This document shows, in pieces, positions 57,805 to 64,000 of a DNA stretch of 64,000 nucleotides. The first letter of the stretch is position 1. Every line of letters begins with the position of its first letter. Under the pieces are notes generated by a model, which worked only from the letters and a program-made list of their open reading frames with translations, was not told the origin of the DNA and made no database searches. Made by a program: the position numbers and the translations under genes. This DNA is from Planobispora rosea (GTDB taxonomy: Bacteria; Actinomycetota; Actinomycetes; Streptosporangiales; Streptosporangiaceae): positions 1-64,000 of the forward strand of contig NZ_BMQP01000029.1 of NCBI RefSeq assembly GCF_014648175.1, given 5' to 3'.

Positions 57805-57909
57805 GCTATCGGGGAACCCAACTCGGTGGTTGCCTGCATTGAAGAGAACACGGGACGTTAATCTTCAATGTGTTTGCTGCCCCTTTAGCCCATCCCGAGG
57901 GGGAACACG

Positions 57910-60165
57910 GTGGCAAGACACGATCGTGAGGAATCTCTCGAGGAACAGCTCGCTTGGCTCGACGCCATCAAGGAGCAGGAGGAGGCACCCGCCGTCGCGG
58001 TGACCGTCGCCGCCACCACGGCGGACGACACCGTCGTTTCACCATATCCGCAGGATCCGTGGAGTCTGGTGCCCACGGAGGCCGACACGACCTCCTCGCC
58101 GCTGCTCCGCGCGGCCGCAGGCCCGGAGCATGACATCGCGGACTCGTCCGTCGCCGTCACCGACCCGGCGGAAAGCCGGGCGGAGGCCGCCGACGCCTCC
58201 GAGTGGGCGGAGGCCGCGGAGGCCGTGAGCTCCTTCACGCTGCCTCCCTCGCCCCCGCCCTCGCCCTCGCCCGAGGAGAACGACGGGTTCCTGGCCCCGC
58301 TCAAGCCCCTGCCCCGCGAGGAGCCCGGCTCTGCCTTCGGGCCCGACTCCGGTTTCGGGTCGGGTTTCGGGTCTGACTCCGCCTTCGGCTCCGGCCCCGG
58401 CTCCGCCTTCGGGTCTGACACCGGCTTCGGCTCCGGCGACACCGGAAACCACACGCCGGGCGACTCCACCGCCGCGGATCGCGAACAGTCCCGCGGCATG
58501 TTCGAGGAGCCGCAGCGCGCCGACGGGCCGTCCGGGTCCTACACGCTCCCCTCGGTCCAGCCGCTCGCCCCCGCCGCGGAGGGTTCCGGCACCACGAGCG
58601 TCGACCCGGGCGCCGGGCAGCCGGCCGCGGAGAGCGCCGCGCCGGAGGCCGACCGCTTCAGCCGGGGCGACACCGATCCCGGATACGGCTTCCGCCGCGG
58701 TGACACCGACCCGGGCCACTTCGCCCAGGCTCAGCGCCTCACCGAGCCTGCGCAGGACAGGGACCACTTCGCACCGAAGACCGCCGAGCCGGCCCGGTCC
58801 ACGGAGTCCTCCTGGTCCGAGGCTCCCAGTTCCTTCCGGGCTCCCGAGTCCTTCGGGAGCGACCGGCCGGGTCCCGCCGGACCGTCCGCTGAGCGTCCCG
58901 TGCCGGGCGCGCCCGGCCCCGACCCGGCCGACACCGGTGAGACCAGGGTCTACGCCCGGGACCGGAACGCGGAACCCGCACACGACGGGCAGGGGGCCTT
59001 CGCCGTACAGGGGGAGACTGCCTCTTCCATGACCGGTTTCTCTGCGACCGGCTCCTCCGTAACAGGTTCCTCCGCGGCCGGTTCCTCCGGGACCGGTCCC
59101 TTCGCGACCGCCCGGGACACCGCCCGCCATGACACGTCCGACCTGGACATATCCGAGCCCGACCTGTACCGGCCGCGCCGTCGCCAGTCCCCCTTCGGTT
59201 CCTCGTCCCGGCAGGACACCGTCTCCCCCCGGCCGTCGGCTGACAGCCTGGACCCCGAATCGCTGCTCCGGGGTCGCCGGAGCGGCCCCTCCGGCGGCTG
59301 GCGAAAGCTGATCTACAGGGCATCGGCAGGGCTGATCAAGCCGGGGGAGTCCCCCGAGGTCCGCCGCCGCCAGGAGCTCCTGAGCAGGGCGCGCACCCCC
59401 GTCGCCAGCGGTCACCACCGCGTCGCCGTACTCAGCCTGAAGGGCGGCGTCGGCAAGACCACCACCACGGTGGGCCTGGGCGCCACCCTCGCCCAGATCC
59501 GCGGCGACCGGGTGATCGCCGTCGACGCGAACCCCGACCGCGGCACCCTGTCGGACAAGGTCGAGCTGGAGACCTCCGCCACCGTCCGCGACCTGCTGAA
59601 CGAGCGCGGCCAGATCAAGCGCTACGTCGACATCCGGGCGTTCACCTCCCAGGCCCCCTCCCGCCTGGAGATCCTGGCCTCCGACCGGGACCCCTCGGTG
59701 TCCGAGGCCTTCAGCGCCGCCGACTACCAGACGGTCGCCCAGGTCCTGGAGAACTTCTACTCGATCTGCATCACCGACTGCGGCACCGGCCTGCTCCACT
59801 CGGCCATGTCCGGCGTCCTCGGCCTGGCCGACCAGCTCGTCCTGGTCAGCTCGCCGTCCGTGGACGGCGCCAGGGCCGCCTCGGCGACCCTGGACTGGCT
59901 GGAGGCCCACCACTACGAGGATCTCGTCCGATCCGCCACGGTGGTGCTGTGCAGTGTCCGCCCCCGGTCGAAGTCCACCATCGACCTCGACAAGCTGGAA
60001 GCCCACTTCGCCGCCCGCTGCCGCTCCGTCATCCGCGTCCCCTACGATCCCCACCTCGAAGAGGGCGCCGAGATCGACCTCGACCGCCTCCAGCCCGCCA
60101 CCCGTGACTCCTACCTCCGCCTGGCCGCCTCGGTGGGCGACGGCTTCGCACCCTCGCACCCCTGA
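57910..60165 (+). CDS. MinD/ParA-like ATPase with a long disordered N-terminus
   Basis: Encodes 751 aa. Residues 1-470 are low complexity: acidic, Pro/Ser/Gly-rich, with FGS repeats around 140-185 (GFGSGFGSDSAFGSG) and a GSS block near 375-395. A basic segment (GWRKLIYRASAGLI) leads to the ATPase (about 495-745): deviant Walker A KGGVGKTTTTVG, signature VDANPDRGTL and SSPSVDGARAA. The layout is like EspI-type and gliding or septum-associated ATPases of actinomycetes. No secretion genes are near. GGGG lies close to the GTG. Confidence 0.85.
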   Translation: MARHDREESLEEQLAWLDAIKEQEEAPAVAVTVAATTADDTVVSPYPQDPWSLVPTEADTTSSPLLRAAAGPEHDIADSSVAVTDPAESRAEAADASEWAEAAEAVSSFTLPPSPPPSPSPEENDGFLAPLKPLPREEPGSAFGPDSGFGSGFGSDSAFGSGPGSAFGSDTGFGSGDTGNHTPGDSTAADREQSRGMFEEPQRADGPSGSYTLPSVQPLAPAAEGSGTTSVDPGAGQPAAESAAPEADRFSRGDTDPGYGFRRGDTDPGHFAQAQRLTEPAQDRDHFAPKTAEPARSTESSWSEAPSSFRAPESFGSDRPGPAGPSAERPVPGAPGPDPADTGETRVYARDRNAEPAHDGQGAFAVQGETASSMTGFSATGSSVTGSSAAGSSGTGPFATARDTARHDTSDLDISEPDLYRPRRRQSPFGSSSRQDTVSPRPSADSLDPESLLRGRRSGPSGGWRKLIYRASAGLIKPGESPEVRRRQELLSRARTPVASGHHRVAVLSLKGGVGKTTTTVGLGATLAQIRGDRVIAVDANPDRGTLSDKVELETSATVRDLLNERGQIKRYVDIRAFTSQAPSRLEILASDRDPSVSEAFSAADYQTVAQVLENFYSICITDCGTGLLHSAMSGVLGLADQLVLVSSPSVDGARAASATLDWLEAHHYEDLVRSATVVLCSVRPRSKSTIDLDKLEAHFAARCRSVIRVPYDPHLEEGAEIDLDRLQPATRDSYLRLAASVGDGFAPSHP

Positions 60166-60171
60166 GCCGAG

Positions 60172-60223
60172 CCGGTACGGCGGGCGCCTCGCGGATGGTG
60201 AGACGAGGCTCCTGCCGTACCGG
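60172..60223 (+). terminator. Terminator after the MinD-like gene
   Basis: Outer arms CCGGTACGGC (60172-60181) and GCCGTACCGG (60214-60223), with inner arms GCCTCG/CGAGGC. It begins 7 nt after the stop codon. Confidence 0.75.
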
Positions 60224-60247
60224 GGCATGAGAGACTAAGGTGCAATC

Positions 60248-60271
60248 TGACGCGTCTCACGGGACGCGTCA
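60248..60271. repeat. Inverted repeat just upstream of tRNA-Ser
   Basis: TGACGCGTC and GACGCGTCA are 6 nt apart, ending 3 bp before the tRNA. It may be a processing or promoter-proximal structure. Confidence 0.55.
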
Positions 60272-60274
60272 CCA

Positions 60275-60363
60275 GGAGAGCTCGCCTAGTGGACGATGGC
60301 GGCGGTCTTGAAAACCGCTAGGGGCTTTGCGGCTCCTCGTGGGTTCGAATCCCACGCTCTCCG
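60275..60363 (+). tRNA. tRNA-Ser(TGA), probable integration site
   Basis: A class II tRNA of 89 nt. Acceptor GGAGAGC pairs with GCTCTCC, discriminator G. The anticodon loop TCTTGAAAA has anticodon TGA. Long variable arm and T-arm GTGGG-TTCGAAT-CCCAC. CCA is not encoded. The integrase gene that reads toward it from the right, with no other gene between, marks the 3' end of this tRNA as the likely attachment site. Confidence 0.97.
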
Positions 60364-60386
60364 CTGACCAGGGAAAACACCGAAAG

Positions 60387-60415
60387 AAGGTCTCGGTGAT
60401 GATCACCGAGACCTT
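60387..60415 (-). terminator. 14-bp hairpin downstream of the integrase
   Basis: AAGGTCTCGGTGAT pairs perfectly with its complement across a single base. It lies between tRNA-Ser and the integrase stop, 28 bp after that stop on the minus strand. It could end the integrase transcript or be part of the attachment region. Confidence 0.65.
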
Positions 60416-60443
60416 CCGATGGGAACAAGATGGGAACATCCCG

Positions 60444-61829
60444 TCAGGGTCGTGCTTTCCGGGAGCCCTTCCGGTCCGGGATAAGGGCCACCACCTTCTC
60501 GGCCGCATCGTCCAGGACGGCACGGCGAACGTGCTGGTAGAGATCCCTGGTGATCGTCGTCGTGGAGTGCCCGAGCTGTACCGAGACGACCTTCACGTCC
60601 AGCCCTGCCTCCAGGCCGAGTGACGCCGCCGTGTGCCGCGCCTCGTGCAGCTTGATCACCGGGAGACCGGCGTCCTTCGCGATCTGCTTGAACCGCTCGG
60701 TCACCCGGTCCGGCGGCAGCGGGCGGCCGTCCGGCCGCGGGAAGACGAGGTCGTTGTCCTCGTAGCCCCCGCCGGCCGCGAACTTCTCCCGCCGCTGGGC
60801 CGTATGGTGCGCCTTCAGCAGTTTCACCGTGCCCGTGTCCAGGGAGACGACCCGATTGCCGGCCTTCGACTTCGGGGTGTCGATGACGATCCGCCCGCCG
60901 AGCTGCAACACGGTCTGCATAATCCGGGCGTGCCCGGTGTCCATGTCGACGTCGCTCCACCGCAGACCGCACGCCTCGCCGCGACGCAGGCCGCGGAGCA
61001 GGACGATGCGGTACAGCAGACCGAGTGGGTCGTGCTCGGCTGCCTCCATGAACATGCCGACCTGTTCGGGGGACCAGACCCGGGCCGGATCGCGCTCCTC
61101 CGCCGGAAGCTCCACGCCCAGGCACGGGTTGAACTCGACCATGCGCCGCTTGACCGCCCAGTTGAAGGCATTGCGCAGGGTCGCGAAGACCCGGTGCTGA
61201 GTCGCGATTCCGATCACCTTGTGCCGCTCGCGCACGTCCCCGGGCAGGTGCGGAGAACGCTTCTCCGCGGCGGCCGCGCGGATCTCGGCGTTCCACTCCT
61301 CGATCGTGTCGAACATCCCGTCGACGTGGGCCGCCCTGAGACGGTCGCGGGGGATCTCGCCGAGCTGGGGGACGAGGTAGTGGTCCAGATGCTGCCGCCA
61401 GCCGCGCCGGGTGGACTCCTTCGTCCCTCGCTTGGAGGCGTACCAGTCCTCCAGCAGCTCGCCAACGGTGCCAGCCGAGGCGGCCAGGTCCACGCCGAGC
61501 TTCAGCTTGCGCCGCACCTCCTCGACGTCGGGTAACTCCTGGCCGCGCTTGGTCGCGAAGATGAGGTCACCGATCTTCCGGCGCATCACGTCGTCGTCCC
61601 GTGCGAGCTTGACGAGGTCCTGCACATGGTCGAATGCCTTCTCCGCAGCGCCCTTCGTCGTGAAGCCGAACCGCTTGAGCTGCCGCGCTCGCCGGTCAGT
61701 GGTGTCGAGCCGGGTCGTGAAGCCGTGCGTGCCGTGTCGCTGTTTGGTGAGCTCCGGGCACCCGGAGTCAAGAGGCTTCTTTGTTTCAGGGTCCTTACAG
61801 CCGCAGCGTTTAGAGAAGGACGCCTTCAC
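60444..61829 (-). CDS. int: Tyrosine recombinase (site-specific integrase)
   Basis: Encodes 461 aa. The N-terminus is Cys-rich (KRCGCKDPETKKPLDSGCPE), as in actinomycete ICE and phage integrases. A SAM-like core-binding domain (about 115-225) is followed by the catalytic domain (245-445): Arg in LRGLRRGEACGLRW, HxxR in HEARHTAASLG, His in LGHSTTTITRD and nucleophile Tyr in LYQHV. All catalytic residues are present, so it should be active. The gene ends 80 bp from tRNA-Ser. Confidence 0.94.
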   Translation of the reverse strand: MKASFSKRCGCKDPETKKPLDSGCPELTKQRHGTHGFTTRLDTTDRRARQLKRFGFTTKGAAEKAFDHVQDLVKLARDDDVMRRKIGDLIFATKRGQELPDVEEVRRKLKLGVDLAASAGTVGELLEDWYASKRGTKESTRRGWRQHLDHYLVPQLGEIPRDRLRAAHVDGMFDTIEEWNAEIRAAAAEKRSPHLPGDVRERHKVIGIATQHRVFATLRNAFNWAVKRRMVEFNPCLGVELPAEERDPARVWSPEQVGMFMEAAEHDPLGLLYRIVLLRGLRRGEACGLRWSDVDMDTGHARIMQTVLQLGGRIVIDTPKSKAGNRVVSLDTGTVKLLKAHHTAQRREKFAAGGGYEDNDLVFPRPDGRPLPPDRVTERFKQIAKDAGLPVIKLHEARHTAASLGLEAGLDVKVVSVQLGHSTTTITRDLYQHVRRAVLDDAAEKVVALIPDRKGSRKARP

Positions 61830-61889
61830 TTATTGCCTCCTTTGTGTATGGAGTGCTTATAAATCAGTGACCTGTGAATGAGGAACCTA

Positions 61890-63305
61890 CTAAGCGTCCT
61901 CTCGTTCGGTGTCGGGTACATCGAATCCCATTAGCCGAAGGGCGTTATTTACTGCTCTCCTTCCTTTGCTTGTTGAGACCGATCCGCTCGTAGGCCAGAT
62001 CTCGGTTATAAGACTCTTTGCGATTCCGATCGATACATCCATTCGCATGACGATATCGGCTGCTTCTCGGATGCTCACTCCTTCGGGAAGGCTGTCCGGC
62101 TTAACCGTAAGAATGATGTGGGCCATCCCTGGAATCTGGGGAGCTTCGATGACTGTGGTATCGACAATGTCTCCGCTCTTGATTAGCTCCTGAACATCCG
62201 GCTTTAGCCTTCTGAAGGCCATTGATGCTTCCGTGGGCTCAAGCAATACCTTCTTTAGAAGGTTGCGAAGCTCGGCCATCTCGAGCCTGACTACATCCGC
62301 TTCAGCCTTCGCGAGAGAAAGCTCTTTCTGCATGTCTAGTGCTCGTAGCTCTGCCTGGGAACGCATCGAGGTGGAGAGCTCAAGCTTGTTCCTTAGCCTA
62401 TGAATCTCCCCCTGCAGTCTAGAGAGGATGGGAGACCTGTACTCCTCATGAATGCTGGGAAGGCGTTCGTATCTCTTTAATTCGGCTCTTTCTCGGAGCT
62501 CAAGTGATAGAGCTTCTGCGTGAGAGATAGGGTCAGCCGCATCTTCGGCTGTCTCGTTCGGGTTTACCTCTTCGGGATTAGGATTTAGAGGCGTGGCGAT
62601 TGCATCGCTTGATGTGAAGGAGGGCGGAATGGTGGTGTAGGAGCGAGCGGCTTGGGGGTTAGTAAATTTGTCTCGAAGATCTACTATGTCGAGTTTTTCC
62701 TCGCTGTGGCCCCTAATGTCTGGATGTTGTTCGTCTATCTCCTCTTCGCGGAGTTCTAAGGGGTGATCGTCTTCTGTGCGAGAAGGAGTAGTGACGGCCT
62801 TACGTGCGCCTTCTTCGAGATCAAGGAAAATCTTGAGTATGACATCGTCGACGGGATGTCCGGGACGCAGTTTCGGAGATATAAACCTATTTAAGGCGGT
62901 CGCGAGCACTTCTTTCACAGGGCCTGGAACCCTGCGACCGTCGAAGGAGGCTACGAATCTCATATACAGATCAGCCACTTGACGGCCGAGATCACTGTCT
63001 TCCTGATGAATCTCGGCGATGATGTCGATCAAGCGTCCTGCGATGGCTACATCAACTAGCTCTCGAAGCCTGGGGGAATGATCGCCCCGTGTTGTGCTCG
63101 CCTTCAAGCCAAGAGCTGTAAGGACGGAGTAGAGGGTGCGTGACCCCGGCGTTCCGTTACCTCCCTCCAGGGAGACCAGGGTTCCCCGAGAGATGCCGGC
63201 CACGAGGGCGACGTTGCGCTGTGAACTACCCGCAGCCTCTCGGCGCCTTCGGATGCGCTCCCCCAGTGGCAACGACGCCCACTCTTCGTACTCGCGGGCG
63301 ACCAT
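61890..63305 (-). CDS. HTH/coiled-coil regulator of the element, unknown family
   Basis: Encodes 471 aa from an ATG with GGAAGG at 8 nt; a TTG frame reaches 63362. XRE-type HTH at about residues 13-70 (LGERIRRRREAAGSSQRNVA, ISRGTLVSLEGG). A helical middle and an acidic linker (ELREEEIDEQHPD) follow, then a coiled coil at about 300-375 (LSRLQGEIHRLRNKLELSTS) and a C-terminal domain of about 95 residues (HIILTVKPDSLPEGVSIREA). It is visibly AT-richer than everything around, a sign of transfer. It may be the element's maintenance repressor; the C-terminal domain is not recognised. Confidence 0.8.
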   Translation of the reverse strand: MVAREYEEWASLPLGERIRRRREAAGSSQRNVALVAGISRGTLVSLEGGNGTPGSRTLYSVLTALGLKASTTRGDHSPRLRELVDVAIAGRLIDIIAEIHQEDSDLGRQVADLYMRFVASFDGRRVPGPVKEVLATALNRFISPKLRPGHPVDDVILKIFLDLEEGARKAVTTPSRTEDDHPLELREEEIDEQHPDIRGHSEEKLDIVDLRDKFTNPQAARSYTTIPPSFTSSDAIATPLNPNPEEVNPNETAEDAADPISHAEALSLELRERAELKRYERLPSIHEEYRSPILSRLQGEIHRLRNKLELSTSMRSQAELRALDMQKELSLAKAEADVVRLEMAELRNLLKKVLLEPTEASMAFRRLKPDVQELIKSGDIVDTTVIEAPQIPGMAHIILTVKPDSLPEGVSIREAADIVMRMDVSIGIAKSLITEIWPTSGSVSTSKGRRAVNNALRLMGFDVPDTEREDA

Positions 63306-63593
63306 GAGCAGTCCTTCCTTCGCTATGACGAGATTGAACCTTGGATGTTCAACAGTGTCCAACTCTAGTTCGGTGAAGTCAACGCCACGAAACTTTGTCC
63401 TATATCACACATCCATCATAATTGGAAGAAGTTCAGGCGCCACAGGCTCATCTGTTGTCTCTTCTGTGACTTAAGGCAGGGATGGGAGGGTTGGATGGGG
63501 TGTGTCGGAGCTGGGTGCGCCCGCCGTTCCCTGATCATTGGTGTATGGTCTGAACGTACCCTTGGTGAGCAAAATTAGGGGATGAACGAAAAA
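63306..63593. promoter_or_regulatory. Control region between the element's regulator and xis
   Basis: About 290 bp. TTGAAC-N7-GTTCAA (63334-63352) lies 30-50 bp upstream of the regulator start and may be its own operator. Further up, the minus strand has a TTGACT hexamer and TGATATAGG, both promoter-like. On the plus strand GTGTATGGTCTG near 63541-63552 could be a -10 for the rightward genes. No coding frame is convincing. Confidence 0.45.
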
Positions 63594-63623
63594 CCCCGCT
63601 CGGCGTTGGCGCGTCGAGCGGGG
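63594..63623 (-). terminator. Rho-independent terminator on the minus strand
   Basis: CCCCGCTCG and CGAGCGGGG are 12 nt apart; on the minus strand the stem is followed by TTTTTCGTTC. It therefore stops leftward transcription that comes from beyond 63624, where no minus-strand gene is seen. Confidence 0.8.
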
Positions 63624-63683
63624 CGTAGGACAACTCGAACCCTAGGTTCCGGCGAAGAAACTGCAGGTCAGGAGTGTGCCCAA

Positions 63684-63971
63684 GTGCATAAGCCTAGCAA
63701 GGCGAGGACGATCTCTCCCTCGGGGGGTGAGGTTGCTCTCTCCCCCCAGGCCAAGTCTCAGGTCGAGATGCTGATCCGTGAAGGGCGGCGTTACCTCGAC
63801 GGGGAGGCTCTGGCCGCGTGGTACGGCGTCAGCCGCGCGACCGTCGCCTGGTGGCGCCACACCGGTTACGGCCCGCTCGGTGTCCGGTGCGGCCGCCATG
63901 TGCGCTACCCCATCGAGAACGTCATCGCGTTCGACGAGCAGCTCCGTGCGCAGGCGGAGGCCGAGCGATGA
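63684..63971 (+). CDS. Excisionase-like HTH DNA-binding protein
   Basis: Encodes 95 aa from a GTG at 63684 with GGAG at 9 nt. A frame open to 63582 starts inside the terminator hairpin and is less likely. The C-terminal 60 residues are a MerR/excisionase-type winged HTH: LDGEALAAWYGVSRATVAWW, then GYGPLGVRCGRHVRYPIENV. Excisionases bind near att sites and direct the integrase to excise. The stop overlaps the next gene (ATGA). Confidence 0.82.
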   Translation: MHKPSKARTISPSGGEVALSPQAKSQVEMLIREGRRYLDGEALAAWYGVSRATVAWWRHTGYGPLGVRCGRHVRYPIENVIAFDEQLRAQAEAER

Positions 63972-64000
63972 CGGACATCATCCCCGTGAAGCTCTCCGTG
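63968..64000 (+). CDS. Start of a further gene, cut by the window end
   Basis: The ATG overlaps the excisionase stop by 4 nt and reads MTDIIPVKLSV to the window end. In comparable actinomycete elements the gene after xis is often a replication initiator or FtsK-like transfer protein, but nothing can be said from 11 codons. Confidence 0.6.
   Translation, partial: MTDIIPVKLSV

Larger units (their letters stand above)
60340..64000. mobile_element. Left end of an integrated element at tRNA-Ser
   Basis: From the 3' end of tRNA-Ser to the window end the content is integrase, AT-richer HTH regulator, isolated terminator, excisionase-like gene and the first codons of another gene. This order (int next to the tRNA, then a repressor-like gene on the same strand, xis and further genes divergent) fits an actinomycete integrative conjugative element or prophage. 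The att core cannot be defined because the other junction is outside the window. Confidence 0.8.

Noticed and set aside
63582..63683. Longer N-terminus for the excisionase-like gene
   Set aside because: The upstream ATG lies beside a terminator hairpin, has no properly spaced ribosome binding site, and the extra residues are Arg/Thr-rich noise.

Overview
The window is a high-GC actinomycete chromosome segment. Codon usage, the envelope-signalling cluster, a Bpa proteasome activator and the DxDxDG, LCP and DM13 proteins suggest a Streptosporangiaceae-like organism (inference, no search run). A 14-bp palindrome matching the actinobacterial parS consensus at 4314-4327, and the pknB/pknA/pbpA/rodA/pstP/fhaB/fhaA cluster at 17-26 kb, both suggest the origin-proximal half of the chromosome.

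Layout. 0-4.2 kb is a decaying accessory patch: small hypotheticals, a GNAT fragment, a GNAT gene that seems to start at CTG, two convergent genes fused tail to tail by a deletion, and a frameshifted gene. 4.3-13.3 kb holds a secreted GH25 muramidase, an MBL-fold hydrolase, an ECF sigma factor with a membrane beta-propeller partner, a tandem GNAT protein, an OmpR-type two-component system divergent from a secreted protein, and a CrtC-like hypothetical. 13.5-26.3 kb is the conserved core: cyclophilin, rhomboid protease, CrgA, a PabA/TrpG-like amidotransferase, then a seven-gene minus-strand operon, mostly joined by ATGA overlaps, that couples Ser/Thr phosphorylation to septal and lateral wall synthesis, ending next to tRNA-Leu(CAG).

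26.8-36.6 kb: two CNNM/CBS membrane proteins, an LCP ligase, a DM13 protein, GPP34, TenA, a MarR/cupin pair with clear operators, a rhodanese, and a TPP riboswitch controlling an NCS1 (CytX-like) permease, followed by an MGMT-type repair protein. 36.7-42.8 kb is signalling: a PAS-GAF-PAS kinase, an RsbW-like ATPase, a second two-component system and a STAS anti-anti-sigma factor with a probable leaderless start. 42.8-50.2 kb groups a GT2 enzyme, two GT-C polyprenol-dependent glycosyltransferases, a class C serine hydrolase and a large alkaline-phosphatase-fold membrane protein: a probable envelope glycolipid module.

50.3-60.2 kb is housekeeping: pheA, serS, a BNR-like membrane protein, a cold-shock protein, a HAD phosphatase, Bpa, a PIG3-like oxidoreductase and a MinD-like ATPase with a long disordered N-terminus. 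At 60.28 kb tRNA-Ser(TGA) is followed by the left end of an integrated element: tyrosine integrase, a visibly AT-richer HTH/coiled-coil regulator, an isolated rho-independent terminator, an excisionase-like HTH gene and the first codons of a gene that leaves the window. Short 19-20 bp tandem repeats recur at 3' ends of genes throughout.
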